Shown here piece by piece: positions 46,632 to 56,799 of a stretch of DNA of 64,000 nucleotides. A model generated the notes under the pieces. That model had not been told where the DNA came from. It searched no databases and was given only the letters and a program-made list of their open reading frames with translations. Source of the stretch: Paracoccaceae bacterium (GTDB taxonomy: Bacteria > Pseudomonadota > Alphaproteobacteria > Rhodobacterales > Rhodobacteraceae); NCBI GenBank assembly GCA_958296035.1, contig OY282431.1, forward strand, positions 744,001 through 808,000, read 5' to 3'. Position 1 is the stretch's first letter. Each line of letters begins with the position of its first letter. A program made the position numbers and the translations under genes.

Positions 46632-47288
46632 TTATTGTGGTTGGCGGGTCTTCCTCAAATAAGGAAGCACTGATTCAAAGCCGCCAAATCGGCTCTTGGC
46701 CTCATCGTTGGACACTGCAGGCGTGATGATCACATCTTCGCCCTGTACCCAGTTCGCCGGCGTTGCAACCTGGTGATTTGCAGTCAACTGAATGGAATCA
46801 AGGGCCCGGAGAAGCTCGTCAAAGTTGCGACCTGTCGTCATCGGGTAGGTAAGCGTCAGCTTGATCTTCTTGTCGGGCCCGACGACGAAAACCGAGCGGA
46901 CCGTAGCGTTGTCCATAGGTGTTCGACCCACAGATGACGATCCGTCGGATGCAGGCAGCATTCCATACAGCTTCGCCACACTCAGATCACCGTCGCCTAT
47001 CATGGGGTAGTTGACGGAGTTTCCCGAAACACTTTCGATATCAGCTTTCCAGCGATGATGATCTTCTACTGGATCTACCGAAATGCCGATAATCTTTGCA
47101 TTGCGCTTGGCAAATTCGTCTGCAAGCCCAGCCATGACACCGAGCTCGGTTGTGCAGACCGGAGTGAAGTCTTTCGGATGAGAAAACAGCACGACATACC
47201 CGTCGCCAATCCATTCGTGAAAGTTAATTCGACCTTCTGTGGTGTCGGCAGTAAAATCAGGAGCCGTATCGTTGATTCGTAGTGACAT
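46632..47288 (-). CDS. 1-Cys peroxiredoxin (Prx6 type)
   Basis: A 218-residue thiol peroxidase that reduces hydrogen peroxide and organic hydroperoxides. The peroxidatic Cys is in FSHPKDFTPVCTTELG. The C-terminal extension (NHQVATPANWVQGEDVIITP) and lack of a CP-type resolving Cys place it in the Prx6 group. The frame is open upstream, but the ATG at 47288 (MSLRINDTAPDF) matches the family. It is a single-gene unit as far as visible. Confidence 0.93.
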   Translation of the reverse strand: MSLRINDTAPDFTADTTEGRINFHEWIGDGYVVLFSHPKDFTPVCTTELGVMAGLADEFAKRNAKIIGISVDPVEDHHRWKADIESVSGNSVNYPMIGDGDLSVAKLYGMLPASDGSSSVGRTPMDNATVRSVFVVGPDKKIKLTLTYPMTTGRNFDELLRALDSIQLTANHQVATPANWVQGEDVIITPAVSNDEAKSRFGGFESVLPYLRKTRQPQ

Positions 47289-47493
47289 CTTTTTCAACCT
47301 CGCTGTCAATAGCACTTCCTTTACTGAAATATGTGAATTGGCCCCGCGCAATGCAAGTGCGCGTCGCTCCCTGGGCGTCAGGCGGCTTGGTTCCCCGCCG
47401 ACAAGAAACGGCTAGAACCCGGTTTTGCTGTTCAATGGACAGCGATTCAGACCGATAAGTTCGGGTGCAGTTGCTGCCCGCCGGACAAGCTCG

Positions 47494-48549
47494 TCAAATC
47501 ACTGCAGTGCCCGTCCGCGCGTCAAAGACATGTAGTTCCTCGGTGGAAGCGGTGAGTTTGACATGCTGGCCTACCACCGGTGGATGGCGCCCGTCGACCT
47601 TGGCAATCACCTCGTCGCCCCCGGTGTCAACATAGATCAATGTTTCGGCACCGAGCGGTTCCCGAACGGTTACCGGACCCTCAAGCAGTGCGCTGTCGTT
47701 GGTTAGGTGAAGATCGTCCGGCCGTACACCCAGAATGACATTTCGATCCTGGGTTGATGGTACATCGATATCCAGCACAGTGCCCGATGCCAGTTTGACA
47801 CCACCTTGCGAAACTCTGGCCGGCAGCATGTTCATCGAGGGTGCGCCAATGAACTGCGCTACAAAAGTATTTGCCGGCAGATGGTAGACTTCGGAGGGCG
47901 TTCCAACCTGAAGGATATGGCCATCTTTCATGATTACGATCCGGTCGGCCATTGTCATGGCCTCGACCTGATCGTGGGTGACGAAAATAATGGTATTCCC
48001 GACCCGCTGATGCAGTTTCTTGATCTCCAGGCGCATTTGTGTCCGAAGCTGGGCGTCCAGATTGGAAAGTGGTTCGTCAAACAGGAACACGGCTGGGTCC
48101 CGGACCATGGCCCTTCCGATGGCAACTCGCTGGCGCTGTCCACCAGAAAGTTGTGACGGCCTGCGATCAAGCAGTTCGGTCATGTCAAGGATGGCCGCAA
48201 CTTCCTCGAGCCTTGCCTTTTTCTCGACCTTTGAAAGCTTCGAAGTACGTAGCCCGAACCCGATATTTCTCCGTACAGTCATGTGGGGGTAGATTGCGTA
48301 GTTCTGGAACACCATTGCAATGTTACGGTCCTTGGGCTCCAGGTGATTTACAACAGTGTCCTGGATCCTGATTTCGCCCGAGGTCAATTCCTCGAGTCCG
48401 GCAATCAGTCTGAGCGTTGTCGATTTGCCGCATCCGGATGGACCAACCAGCACGATGAACTCGCCGTCCTCGACGTCAAGGCTTATGCCGTGCAGCACCT
48501 CGGTCTTGTCAAAGCGCTTGATGAGTTGCCGTAGGGAAAGGTTGGCCAT
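47494..48549 (-). CDS. Sugar-type ABC importer, ATP-binding protein (UgpC/MsmK-like)
   Basis: A 351-residue ATPase: Walker A GPSGCGKS, signature LSGGQRQR, Walker B VFLFDEPLSNLD, then a C-terminal TOBE-type regulatory domain (VILGVRPDDLHL). It is the last gene of an operon that starts with the binding-protein gene at 53150. Its start lies 3 bp after the end of the lyase gene, so the lyase is truly inside the operon. Confidence 0.93.
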   Translation of the reverse strand: MANLSLRQLIKRFDKTEVLHGISLDVEDGEFIVLVGPSGCGKSTTLRLIAGLEELTSGEIRIQDTVVNHLEPKDRNIAMVFQNYAIYPHMTVRRNIGFGLRTSKLSKVEKKARLEEVAAILDMTELLDRRPSQLSGGQRQRVAIGRAMVRDPAVFLFDEPLSNLDAQLRTQMRLEIKKLHQRVGNTIIFVTHDQVEAMTMADRIVIMKDGHILQVGTPSEVYHLPANTFVAQFIGAPSMNMLPARVSQGGVKLASGTVLDIDVPSTQDRNVILGVRPDDLHLTNDSALLEGPVTVREPLGAETLIYVDTGGDEVIAKVDGRHPPVVGQHVKLTASTEELHVFDARTGTAVI

Positions 48550-48552
48550 TAG

Positions 48553-50037
48553 CTAGATCTTGAACAGCGAGGTAAAGGTATCGTCAAGGGCTCTGGCCGC
48601 GGCAGATTGCCTGGATTTGCGCGCCTTTACGTTCGATTGAAGCGCCTCCAATTGCTGACTGTAAAACTCCAGTCCGCAAGAGAGTGCCGCCGGCGCCGGA
48701 CCGCCGTGGCGGTCGCGGCGCAAAATGAAGGTTTCCAACGCCACTGCTGATTTGAAAGCGGCTTGAGAAATCCTCGTGTCTCGCCCGGTCACAGACCAAA
48801 ACGCCTTGATAAAGTCACCATACCCTTTGGCCAGTCCTGACTGTCTCTCGATTACCGCTCGTGCAGTCGACGACGCAATCTCATGGGCCGTACGAAAACC
48901 GAGTTCTTCCTCTCGTACGAGCGTGTCGGCCAATTCCGTTATGGTTATGCAGGAAGCTTCCCCGATGCTCTTGACCCGACCGGCGTTTATGCCGCAGCCG
49001 CAGACAACTCTTGCCAACAACGCAAGTGTCCGACGAGCGTGATCAATGCCCAGGAAACCCTCTTGCTGTACCTCCGCCTCGCTGTCGTTCATGTCGGTGA
49101 AAGGGGTGTTGTGCATTGTTCCCACCACCATGTCGCAGTAACCCATGGAAATACTTGCCATGTGACGCAAATGTTCGATTGCGACCGGGTTCCGTTTCTG
49201 AGGCATGATCGACGAGACCTGAACAAGACCATCGGGAACCATCAGTTGACCAACCTCGAAAGATGACCACTGAATAAGATCCTGAATCACGCGGCCAAGG
49301 TGCAGGATCACCAATTTGACTGCGGAATAAAGGCCTGTAATGTAATCTACCGAGGCGATCCCTCCGTAGGAGTTGAGGACCGGTGCCCGGAAGCCCAGCA
49401 GCTCTGAGACGCGCTGACGGTTGATGGGAAAACTGCTGGTTGTAATTGCGGCAGCACCCATTGGACATTGGTCCACGTTTTCGATTGCATGGTCGAGTCG
49501 TGTGGCGTCCCGCAATACAACCTCAATAACGGCCCCGAGATAGTGCCCGAATGTTGTCGGCTGTGCCGGTTGACCGTGAGTGTAAGCTATTATGACCGTC
49601 TCGCTCTCGTCCTGTGCCTTGACCAGTACTGCTGCTGCCAGGGACAGGATCTCGGCCAATAAACGGTCGGCTCTGCAACGCAGGACCAGCCTGAATGCGG
49701 TATGATCAATGTCATTGCGTGACCGGGCGGTGTGCAGCAGACCTCCGAGTTCACCAAGGCGCCTCGCCAGTTCAGCTTCCACCAGGAAGAAATAGTCCTC
49801 ATATTCACCGGTGTATTCGAGCTGGTCAATGGCGGTTTGGGCACGGATGTCCATAAGGGCTTGAGCGATCATTCCGGCCTGATCTTCAGTGAGGATCCCG
49901 GTCTCGCGCAACATGACCAGATGGGCGCGATCGATTCTGTGCATGCTGTCGGCAAAGTGGATCCTGACCCCTTCAAAGGCAGGAGCAAGCACGGTCCGCT
50001 GGTAAACAGGGTCAGGAAAACTCGATGCGGCTGTCAT
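48553..50037 (-). CDS. Argininosuccinate lyase-family enzyme inside an ABC importer operon
   Basis: A 494-residue member of the fumarase/aspartase superfamily. The signature is VSSIMPQKRNPVAIEH, with the catalytic Ser in the flexible loop. LLHTARSRNDIDHTAFRL and AYTHGQPAQPTTFGHY are the other two conserved regions; the latter holds the catalytic His and the former matches the substrate-binding loop of ArgH (usually SRNDQVAT). The D-I-D-H-T change in place of D-Q-V-A-T is notable and suggests a substrate other than argininosuccinate. The frame is longer, but ATG 50037 overlaps the stop of the permease gene (ATGA). The likely reaction is splitting a C-N bond to release fumarate or a relative. 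Confidence 0.85.
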   Translation of the reverse strand: MTAASSFPDPVYQRTVLAPAFEGVRIHFADSMHRIDRAHLVMLRETGILTEDQAGMIAQALMDIRAQTAIDQLEYTGEYEDYFFLVEAELARRLGELGGLLHTARSRNDIDHTAFRLVLRCRADRLLAEILSLAAAVLVKAQDESETVIIAYTHGQPAQPTTFGHYLGAVIEVVLRDATRLDHAIENVDQCPMGAAAITTSSFPINRQRVSELLGFRAPVLNSYGGIASVDYITGLYSAVKLVILHLGRVIQDLIQWSSFEVGQLMVPDGLVQVSSIMPQKRNPVAIEHLRHMASISMGYCDMVVGTMHNTPFTDMNDSEAEVQQEGFLGIDHARRTLALLARVVCGCGINAGRVKSIGEASCITITELADTLVREEELGFRTAHEIASSTARAVIERQSGLAKGYGDFIKAFWSVTGRDTRISQAAFKSAVALETFILRRDRHGGPAPAALSCGLEFYSQQLEALQSNVKARKSRQSAAARALDDTFTSLFKI

Positions 50038-50915
50038 CCCTTTAGTCCAGCCATGACAACACCCCGGATGATGAATCGTTGGAAGACTAGGAACACGACC
50101 AAGGTGGGAATTGTCGAGATTGCAGCGCCTGTCATGATAAGCTCCCACTGCACATCGGCCTCATCCCCAAAACTCGATAGTCCGACGGGGAGCGTGTACA
50201 TCTCGACCGAGTTGGTCACGATAAGAGGCCAGATGAATGCCGTCCAGTTGCCCAGAAAGACGAATATGGCAAGTGCGGCAAGTGCTGGGCGGACCAGTGG
50301 CATCGCAATGGACCACCAGATCTGCAATTCGTTCAAACCATCGATGCGTGCCGCCTCAATGAAATCATCTGGCACGGTTTCAAAGAACTGCTTCATCAGA
50401 AAGGTTCCGAAAGCGGTCATCAATCCCGGAAACATAATCCCCCAATGTGTATCGAGCCATCCGAAGGCTTGTGACATCAGATACCAGGGGATGACCAGCA
50501 TTTCGGTGGGGATCATCAGGGTGGAAAGGATGGCAATGAAGACAATGTAGCGTCCCGGAAAGCGGAACTTGCACAGTGTGTAGCCAACCAGGCTGTCAAA
50601 CAGAATGTTGGAAACAGTGGTGATCATGGCAATGATCAAGGAATTGATGAACCAGCCGTAAAACCTGCCATCCTCCAGGACATAGGTATAGTTCTCGAGG
50701 TGCGGCTCTTCAGGGATGAGTGCCAGGTTGTAGATTTCGTGGGGCCACTTCAAAGAGGTGGAGATCATGTATGTGATAGGCAGGACCATTAGAATGCCAC
50801 CCGCAAACAGCAGTAGCCAGCGTATGATCTGGCCCATATTTGCGGGGCGTTTCTGCTTCTCTGCCTTGAGGAGAGTGTCGGAGGTCGCCTTGACGACTGT
50901 CGTTTCGGGCAACAA
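50034..50915 (-). CDS. Sugar-type ABC importer, permease (MalG/UgpE-like)
   Basis: A 293-residue inner-membrane permease with six helices. The EAA loop reads EAARIDGLNELQIWWSIAMP. The N-terminal 30 residues are polar and cytoplasmic. It lies 3 bp after the other permease gene and overlaps the lyase gene start. Confidence 0.93.
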   Translation of the reverse strand: MLPETTVVKATSDTLLKAEKQKRPANMGQIIRWLLLFAGGILMVLPITYMISTSLKWPHEIYNLALIPEEPHLENYTYVLEDGRFYGWFINSLIIAMITTVSNILFDSLVGYTLCKFRFPGRYIVFIAILSTLMIPTEMLVIPWYLMSQAFGWLDTHWGIMFPGLMTAFGTFLMKQFFETVPDDFIEAARIDGLNELQIWWSIAMPLVRPALAALAIFVFLGNWTAFIWPLIVTNSVEMYTLPVGLSSFGDEADVQWELIMTGAAISTIPTLVVFLVFQRFIIRGVVMAGLKG

Positions 50916-50918
50916 AGT

Positions 50919-51806
50919 CTACCGGTCCCTGAACAGGCGCAGTTGTACCAGGCTGACAATCAGCAGGATCAAGAACAGAACAACCGTCTGGGCTGCGGCA
51001 TATCCCATGTTGAAGTCTGTAAATGCTGTCTGGTAAATCATTAAGACCAGTGGTTTGGTCGCATTGAGTGGTCCGCCGGGATCAGTGGTCGTCATGTTGT
51101 AAACGTGATCGAAGATCCTCAGGAACCCGATCGAGGAAAAAACCACGATGAAGACGATCGTGGGTTTGAGAAGGGGAATTGTGATTTCCCACAGGATCGT
51201 CCATCCAGAGACGCCATCAATACGTGCGGCCTCGTAGTAGCTGCGTGGAATTGCGCGCAGACCAGCCATGAAAATGATTACCTGAAAGCCAAGCCCCGCC
51301 CACACGGCCGGTGCCAGGATGGCCGGCAAGGCAAGCGAGGTGGAACGCAGAAACGGAATTTGCGGAATGCCGACTGTCGCCAGGAAATTGTTGAAGAGAC
51401 CGATCGGCACCGGCTGATAGAACCAGCGCCATACCCAAGCCATGGCAACCGCCGATGTCATGAACGGCAGAAAGTACAGCATCCTGATAAACCCGTGCAT
51501 GAAACGCAGCCGATCAAGATGAAATGCGATTATGAACGAAACAACAAGACTGACCGGCGTTCCAAGCAACAGATAGATGAAGGTGTTACGAAAAACTTTC
51601 CAGAATACCGGATCATTCCAGAGCTTGTCATAATTCTCCAATCCGGTCCACACACGGTCGCCCAACAGATTCCAGTCCTGAAACGAGATGATCATGGCAT
51701 TGGCCGTGGGATAGAATCTGATCACCACGTAAAAGAGTATGGGCACAGCCAGAAAGGCCCATGCCCATACAATATGCTTTTGGTGAATGGAGAGGTTGCG
51801 GTACAT
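50919..51806 (-). CDS. Sugar-type ABC importer, permease (MalF/UgpA-like)
   Basis: About 295 residues with six helices. The EAA loop reads YEAARIDGVSGWTILWEITI. ATG 51806 (MYRNLSIHQKHIVW) is taken as the start; the frame stays open to a TTG at 51848. It follows the binding-protein gene in the operon. Confidence 0.9.
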   Translation of the reverse strand: MYRNLSIHQKHIVWAWAFLAVPILFYVVIRFYPTANAMIISFQDWNLLGDRVWTGLENYDKLWNDPVFWKVFRNTFIYLLLGTPVSLVVSFIIAFHLDRLRFMHGFIRMLYFLPFMTSAVAMAWVWRWFYQPVPIGLFNNFLATVGIPQIPFLRSTSLALPAILAPAVWAGLGFQVIIFMAGLRAIPRSYYEAARIDGVSGWTILWEITIPLLKPTIVFIVVFSSIGFLRIFDHVYNMTTTDPGGPLNATKPLVLMIYQTAFTDFNMGYAAAQTVVLFLILLIVSLVQLRLFRDR

Positions 51807-51893
51807 TAGGTAAGCGGTCGGTTTCGCTGGTCTTGCGCCCGTTCGCAAGGTACCTGCCGAGCCCCGGCTGGATCGCCGGGGCTGGCGCTTCTG

Positions 51894-53150
51894 TTACTGG
51901 TAGTACTCGTCTAGCAGTGCCTGCTCGGCTTCGGCGGCAATGGCAATGCTATCGGCAACGGATTGCCCTTCGAGGTCGATGCGTTGAACCATGTCAATCA
52001 GCAATTGGCGCTGAGCGCTTTCATTGGCAAATTTTGTGGTGTTTGCGTAGGCAAGGCCTCGAATGAAGGGTCCGAACACCGGATTCATCGAGTTGGAATC
52101 AGTCAAGCCGACCGACGGTTTGGCCGGGAGTTCCCCGACAACATCAAGCCAGATTTGCATGGCTTCATCAGAAGTCACGTACGCCATGAATTTGACGGCA
52201 GCATCGAATTTTTCGCCGTCGGCCTTCGTTGTTATGGCGTTGACCCAGTAGGACGAATAATTGGATCTCATGCCATCGGCGTTGGCGGGGAGCTCGGTCA
52301 CGCCCCATTTCAGGCCGCGTGTCTTGTTCAGCGAGCCAATGCGAAACGATCCGTCTATATGCATGCCTGCACGTCCGGCCTTGAATGCCGCCTGAGGTTC
52401 GTCCATGAATCCGAAGGCGGTTACCTTATGCTCGCTGGCCAGCCCGGTGTAGAATTCGGCCGCACGCATGCCGGCTTCCGAGTTGTAGTTCACGGTTCGG
52501 TAGTCATCAAGGTATGGCTCACCGCCAAATTGCCGTACCAGCACTTCGCGGAACCAGTGGTGATCCTGAGCGCTCATTCCGGCTGTAATGCCAACCTGGG
52601 TCAAGTTGCCGGCATCATCCACCTTGGTCAGCATTTTTGCTGTTTCAATCATCTCATCAAGCGTCTCGGGCGGACCTTCGATCCCGGCTTCTTCGAACAG
52701 CCGTTCGTTGTAGAACAACGCCAGCGAACGCACGGCGGTAGGCAGGGCCCAGTAACTGTCTCCGGCACGCATTGCGGCGACCATCGGGAAGAACTCCTCC
52801 TCGACCATTGCTGGCGGGAAAGCATCGCTGGGAAGGGGCTGGATCAGTTCGGCAGCAACATAGTCATTCAGCCAGCCGTAGAACAGCTGTACGACGTCAG
52901 GTCCTTCTCCGGCGGGGATTGCAGCAGCGACCTTTGTTCTGTAGTCGGCATACGGAAAATGGTTCATGGTAACCTTGATATCCGGATTGGCTGCCTCGAA
53001 GTTTTCGATCAGCTGATCCATCGCGGTTACCCTGGCTTCGAAGAAATACTGCCAGTATTCGATTTCAACCTCGGCTTTCGCTCCGCCTATGGTCAGTGCC
53101 ACAAGAGCTGCGGCTCCGGCGAGCCAAATCCTTACTTGCTTGACTAGCAT
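51894..53150 (-). CDS. Sugar-type ABC importer, periplasmic binding protein (SBP family 1)
   Basis: A secreted binding protein of about 418 residues. The signal peptide is MLVKQVRIWLAGAAALVALT followed by IGGAKA (cut near residue 26). The mature part starts with IEYWQYFFEAR, as in UgpB/MalE-type proteins, and contains GEGPDVVQLFYGWLND. This family often binds sugars, polyols or glycerophosphodiesters. The lyase in the operon makes an unusual ligand, such as an amino-dicarboxylate conjugate, possible. The ATG at 53150 is preferred to the upstream in-frame start. Confidence 0.9.
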   Translation of the reverse strand: MLVKQVRIWLAGAAALVALTIGGAKAEVEIEYWQYFFEARVTAMDQLIENFEAANPDIKVTMNHFPYADYRTKVAAAIPAGEGPDVVQLFYGWLNDYVAAELIQPLPSDAFPPAMVEEEFFPMVAAMRAGDSYWALPTAVRSLALFYNERLFEEAGIEGPPETLDEMIETAKMLTKVDDAGNLTQVGITAGMSAQDHHWFREVLVRQFGGEPYLDDYRTVNYNSEAGMRAAEFYTGLASEHKVTAFGFMDEPQAAFKAGRAGMHIDGSFRIGSLNKTRGLKWGVTELPANADGMRSNYSSYWVNAITTKADGEKFDAAVKFMAYVTSDEAMQIWLDVVGELPAKPSVGLTDSNSMNPVFGPFIRGLAYANTTKFANESAQRQLLIDMVQRIDLEGQSVADSIAIAAEAEQALLDEYYQ

Positions 53151-53634
53151 GTTCTGATCTCCCAACAAAATCCTCAATCGTGATAGACTGTTCTTGTTCG
53201 GCTTACCCTATGGGATGCCAGTTGGAACCTCAAGGCTAATGCGAGCCCGTCGATGTACATGGACTTGCGGTGTTGACAACGGCTTCCTGTCAAAACTGAA
53301 TTGTTATTGCTTCAGGCATACGTTTCCTCGGGAACCGGACCCGAGCAACTTCCCGGACAAGCATTGACAGCCCAATTGGAGTGCTCGCGTCGAAGCAACG
53401 GGCGGCATGCTCGCTTACACATCCCGGTCGAATGGCAAGTCGCAAGAAGTGGATGATAGCCGATCTTCGGTCGAATTATGGCGAAGTTATCGGTTTTACC
53501 GCGATTCCGCCCGCCAATTGTCACGTTTGGCCTAACATCGATTGAACCAACAGGACGAAAAAGTACCCATCCCATGCCAGTTTGAGGATCCTGATTCAGG
53601 ACGGCGTGATTTGGCCATGCACTGACAATGACTG
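53151..53634. other. Gene-free stretch
   Basis: About 480 bp between the binding-protein gene start and the end of the formylglycine-generating enzyme gene. The importer promoter must lie near its left end. A long open frame at 53312-53854 runs over it, but reads as an out-of-frame shadow. Confidence 0.4.
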
Positions 53635-54582
53635 CTAAACGGCAACGTGCTGGTCGTATACCAGCCGAAAGCCCTGGTGTGAGGTTGTGCTGTCGGGGGT
53701 ATTGCCGGTGCGGGCGGCAATGCGATAGCGGTAGCAGTAGCTGACGTGACAAAGAAACGAACCGCCCTTGAGAAGGATACAATCCTCGGGCCCAGCATTT
53801 GCAACAATGGAGGGTCGGCCAGGTGACAGTGCCGTGAAGCGCTGCGCAGTCCATTCCCAGACATTGCCGACCATGTTGTAGAGTCCGTAGCCATTGGGTT
53901 CAAATGACCTGGCTGGCGCAGTGGTGTAGTAGCCGTCGAGGTTCAGGTTTGACTGCGGAAAACGGCCTTGCCAGATGTTGCATGGAAAATGATCGCAATC
54001 ATTTGGTTCTCTATCACCCCATGGAAAGTGTACGTCACCCAGACCTCCACGCGCCGCATGCTCCCATTCAGTTTCAGTTGGCAATCGACCACCGGCCCAG
54101 CTGGCAAAAGCCTGGGCATCATTCCAGGAAACGTGAACGACAGGGTGGTCGGGCAGGGGAACGTGCTTTTGGTTGTGTTCTCCAGCGGGAGCCTTCCAGC
54201 AGGCCCCGTCGACAAGTCTCCACCAAGGAGCGCCGGAAACGGATGCTGTTTGCTTGATAGTCGCATTCGACAGCAGGCCAGCAAATACAAACGAATTGCC
54301 AATTCGCTGGGCATCGGTTTCGTACCCGGTGTCATCCACAAATGCTGCGAAACGCGAATTTGTGACTGCGCAGGCGTCCATTCGAAAGGGTTCTGTCTGG
54401 TGCTTGCGCAACGGAGCCTCGCCATCGACTGATAACTGCGGGCGGTTGGTGCCTGTTAGGCTTTCCCCGCCGGGAATGAATTGGGATGCGGGTCTTTCAG
54501 GCGGCGAGCTTGAATGGGGACACAAGGATTTGGGCTCAGATTCCAACGGCCGTTTTGGTGTACAACAGGTGAAATCAGTCAT
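53635..54582 (-). CDS. Formylglycine-generating enzyme (SUMF1-like)
   Basis: A 315-residue copper enzyme that oxidises the active-site Cys of sulfatases to formylglycine. The active-site stretch is GGSFLCHVSYCYRYRIAART, with Cys278 and Cys283 five residues apart as in human FGE (Cys336/Cys341). Also present are the GGRLPTETEWEHAARGG and GNVWEWT blocks. The first 40 residues are polar and variable. The Cys-type sulfatase at 59976-62318 has the CSPTR consensus this enzyme needs, and lies on the same strand about 5.4 kb away. It is likely cytosolic. Confidence 0.93.
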   Translation of the reverse strand: MTDFTCCTPKRPLESEPKSLCPHSSSPPERPASQFIPGGESLTGTNRPQLSVDGEAPLRKHQTEPFRMDACAVTNSRFAAFVDDTGYETDAQRIGNSFVFAGLLSNATIKQTASVSGAPWWRLVDGACWKAPAGEHNQKHVPLPDHPVVHVSWNDAQAFASWAGGRLPTETEWEHAARGGLGDVHFPWGDREPNDCDHFPCNIWQGRFPQSNLNLDGYYTTAPARSFEPNGYGLYNMVGNVWEWTAQRFTALSPGRPSIVANAGPEDCILLKGGSFLCHVSYCYRYRIAARTGNTPDSTTSHQGFRLVYDQHVAV

Positions 54583-55310
54583 TCAGTCAACTCGGTCGGT
54601 TATCTTGGTCTGTGGCGTTAAGGATGATCCTGGGTCATCGTGATCCTTGGCCTGGTCGCTACTTTGCTCTGCAGTGCAGGTAAATCGGCGACAAATTGAG
54701 CCACTGGACAATTTGCCAGACGCGGGCAGGCGGGAATTCACCGATCCAGCATGAAGGGCACATCCGGTTTGAGTTGCAAGAAATGCGGATCGACCTGTGG
54801 ACGTGTGCAACCCGAAGACCACCTGGACGGAACAATCTGGCGAGCGTGCGGACTCCGGTACCTGTCCATCATTCCTTGGGTCAAGCACCACGTCAAGGTT
54901 GACGTTTGTGTTCTGGGCAAGATAACGATTCCTCGTTGCTAGACAGTCTCGCGACGAGGCCAAGCCCCATTATCGAATCCTGTCGGGTCGGTTGAGACCC
55001 TCGGTGGAATGTCCAGAATATCACCTTGGGCAAACCGGGAAGCGAAACTATTGAGGAGCAATCAACAAACCACACATGTCATGAATCTCCAATGTGAACT
55101 ACTTTTCCCCTAAACAGGATTATGGGCACCACCTGTCCAGACTTCGACAGCCGGAGTTCGGTGCAACGACGTTGTGAACAATACATCAAACTGCACCGGT
55201 GCGGCGCGATGTGTCGTCTGCAGCCAGCCAGGTAGAAAATACCACTCAAGTGCCGGACAGCCGCTACTATCTCGGCAAGGCCAAGAGATGCTAGATCCGC
55301 ATTGGTCAGA
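54583..55310. other. Gene-free stretch
   Basis: About 730 bp between the FGE gene start and the SulP pseudogene. No recognisable gene, RNA or repeat. Confidence 0.4.
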
Positions 55311-56799
55311 ATGAATTCCGCAATACGAGATCTGTGGATCGAGCTTCACTCCGATGTCAGGGCTGCGAAGGTCGTCCCGGCATTGTCGGCCGGATTGACC
55401 TCCGGCCTTGGTTTGCTTTGCGCCCAGGTCGCGTTTGGAACCTTTATCGCTTCCGGGGGGGGGCGCTGGCTCCATATTCCTCGCAGATGATTGGACTGAT
55501 TCTGTTCGGGAACTTTGCCACATGCTTGCTCATCGGGTTGGCCGGCAGCTTTCGGGGGACGATCGCCGGGCTATCCCCGGCCCTGGTGATTGTAATGGCC
55601 ACAATTGCAGCATCGGTGAACGCGAGCGAAGACGCGATATTGGTCACAGTCTATTGTGCGTTGGCACTAAGCGCTGTTGCCACTGGTGCCTGCTGCCTTT
55701 TGATAGGATTCTTTCGTCTCGCCGTTCTGATGCGTTTCATACCTTACCCGGTCGCGGCAGGATTCGTTTCCGGCCTCGGTGGCATTGTGTGCGTGGCAGC
55801 AATGTCGTCAATGGCGGCAGACGCGGACTTGCGTGATGCGTCATCGCTGTTGAACCCTGCTGTGGCGGGGGTCTGGATACCTGGCGCAATTTATGGAGTG
55901 GCACTTTATATCGCTACGAGACGATGGGGTAATCCCCTAATCCTACCGGCAAGTGTTGTAGCCCTGATCTTGCCATTTTGCAGGAAGACGGCAAACGTGC
56001 CCTTGGTTATCGGCTGAGAGGGTACATCTTTTTCGGCAGTGTGGGCCCACTAACCGAGAGACTGAAGGAGTCTCTGGCAGGCCCTCGACGACTCCAATGC
56101 CTGCTGCTGGATTTTTCCGCCGTTACGGGTTTCGATTTTTCGGCAGTGAGCTCACTTTCCCGTTTCCTCCGATTGGCAAGCGAGAAAGGTATTAGTGTTG
56201 TGTTGAGCGGCGCTTCCCCGAGGCTGATGTCAGCCATGGAACGAAACCTTCCTGCCAGCGCTTTTTCCGAACTGATTTCTGAAGCGAACCTGGATTGTGC
56301 CCTTGAACGCTGCGAGGACATCATTGTTTCTGCGTGGAATGAAAAAGCCGCTGTGAGAGATGATCGGCGAACGGCTCTGCTGGCAAAAGTGGCTGACGGT
56401 CTTGAACGCCACCTCGACCAGCAGGTCCGGCTCGAACTTTTGATAGAGGAGCTGGGCAACTGGCTTGTGCCCTGCGACTACTCTGCAGGAGACGCTATGG
56501 CTACGAATTCACCCAGTGAAGGAATTGAGATTCTTGCCGACGGACTGGCAACAGCAAGAGATGTGGACGGAAAGCGTCTCCGTCAATTTGGCGCCGGCGA
56601 CGTGATTTTGGGCAACGCAGGACTTGGTATGCCGAGGGCTTCGGTCATCGCGGAAGGGCCATGCCGTACAGTGGTGTTGTCACCTACAGCGCAGCGGGTT
56701 CTGGAGGCCCAGGACAGCAAACTCGCCCTCAAGCTTTATCGATATTTGGTCTCAACGCATTTCGGCCTGAGTTGTGATCACGCCTCACAGGCCACCTGA
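55311..56799 (+). pseudogene. SulP (SLC26-like) transporter with STAS and cNMP-binding domains, broken
   Basis: The N-terminal frame from ATG 55311 (MNSAIRDLWIELHSD) carries the first helix. At a run of nine G (55455-55463) the frame is lost; the membrane part continues one frame over, through about 55990 (for example FRGTIAGLSPALVIVMATIA). Then sequence jumps to the C-terminal STAS domain (GYRLRGYIFFGSVGPL, LLDFSAVTGFDFSAVSSL) in a third frame. A cyclic-nucleotide-binding-like domain follows to 56799. The second half of the membrane region is deleted. So it cannot make a transporter, though the STAS/cNMP part is a clean frame from 55978. It probably once moved anions such as sulfate or bicarbonate. 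Confidence 0.85.

Noticed and set aside
53312-53854. 180-codon minus-strand frame beside the FGE gene
   Set aside because: It overlaps the FGE coding sequence in another frame and lacks any domain pattern.
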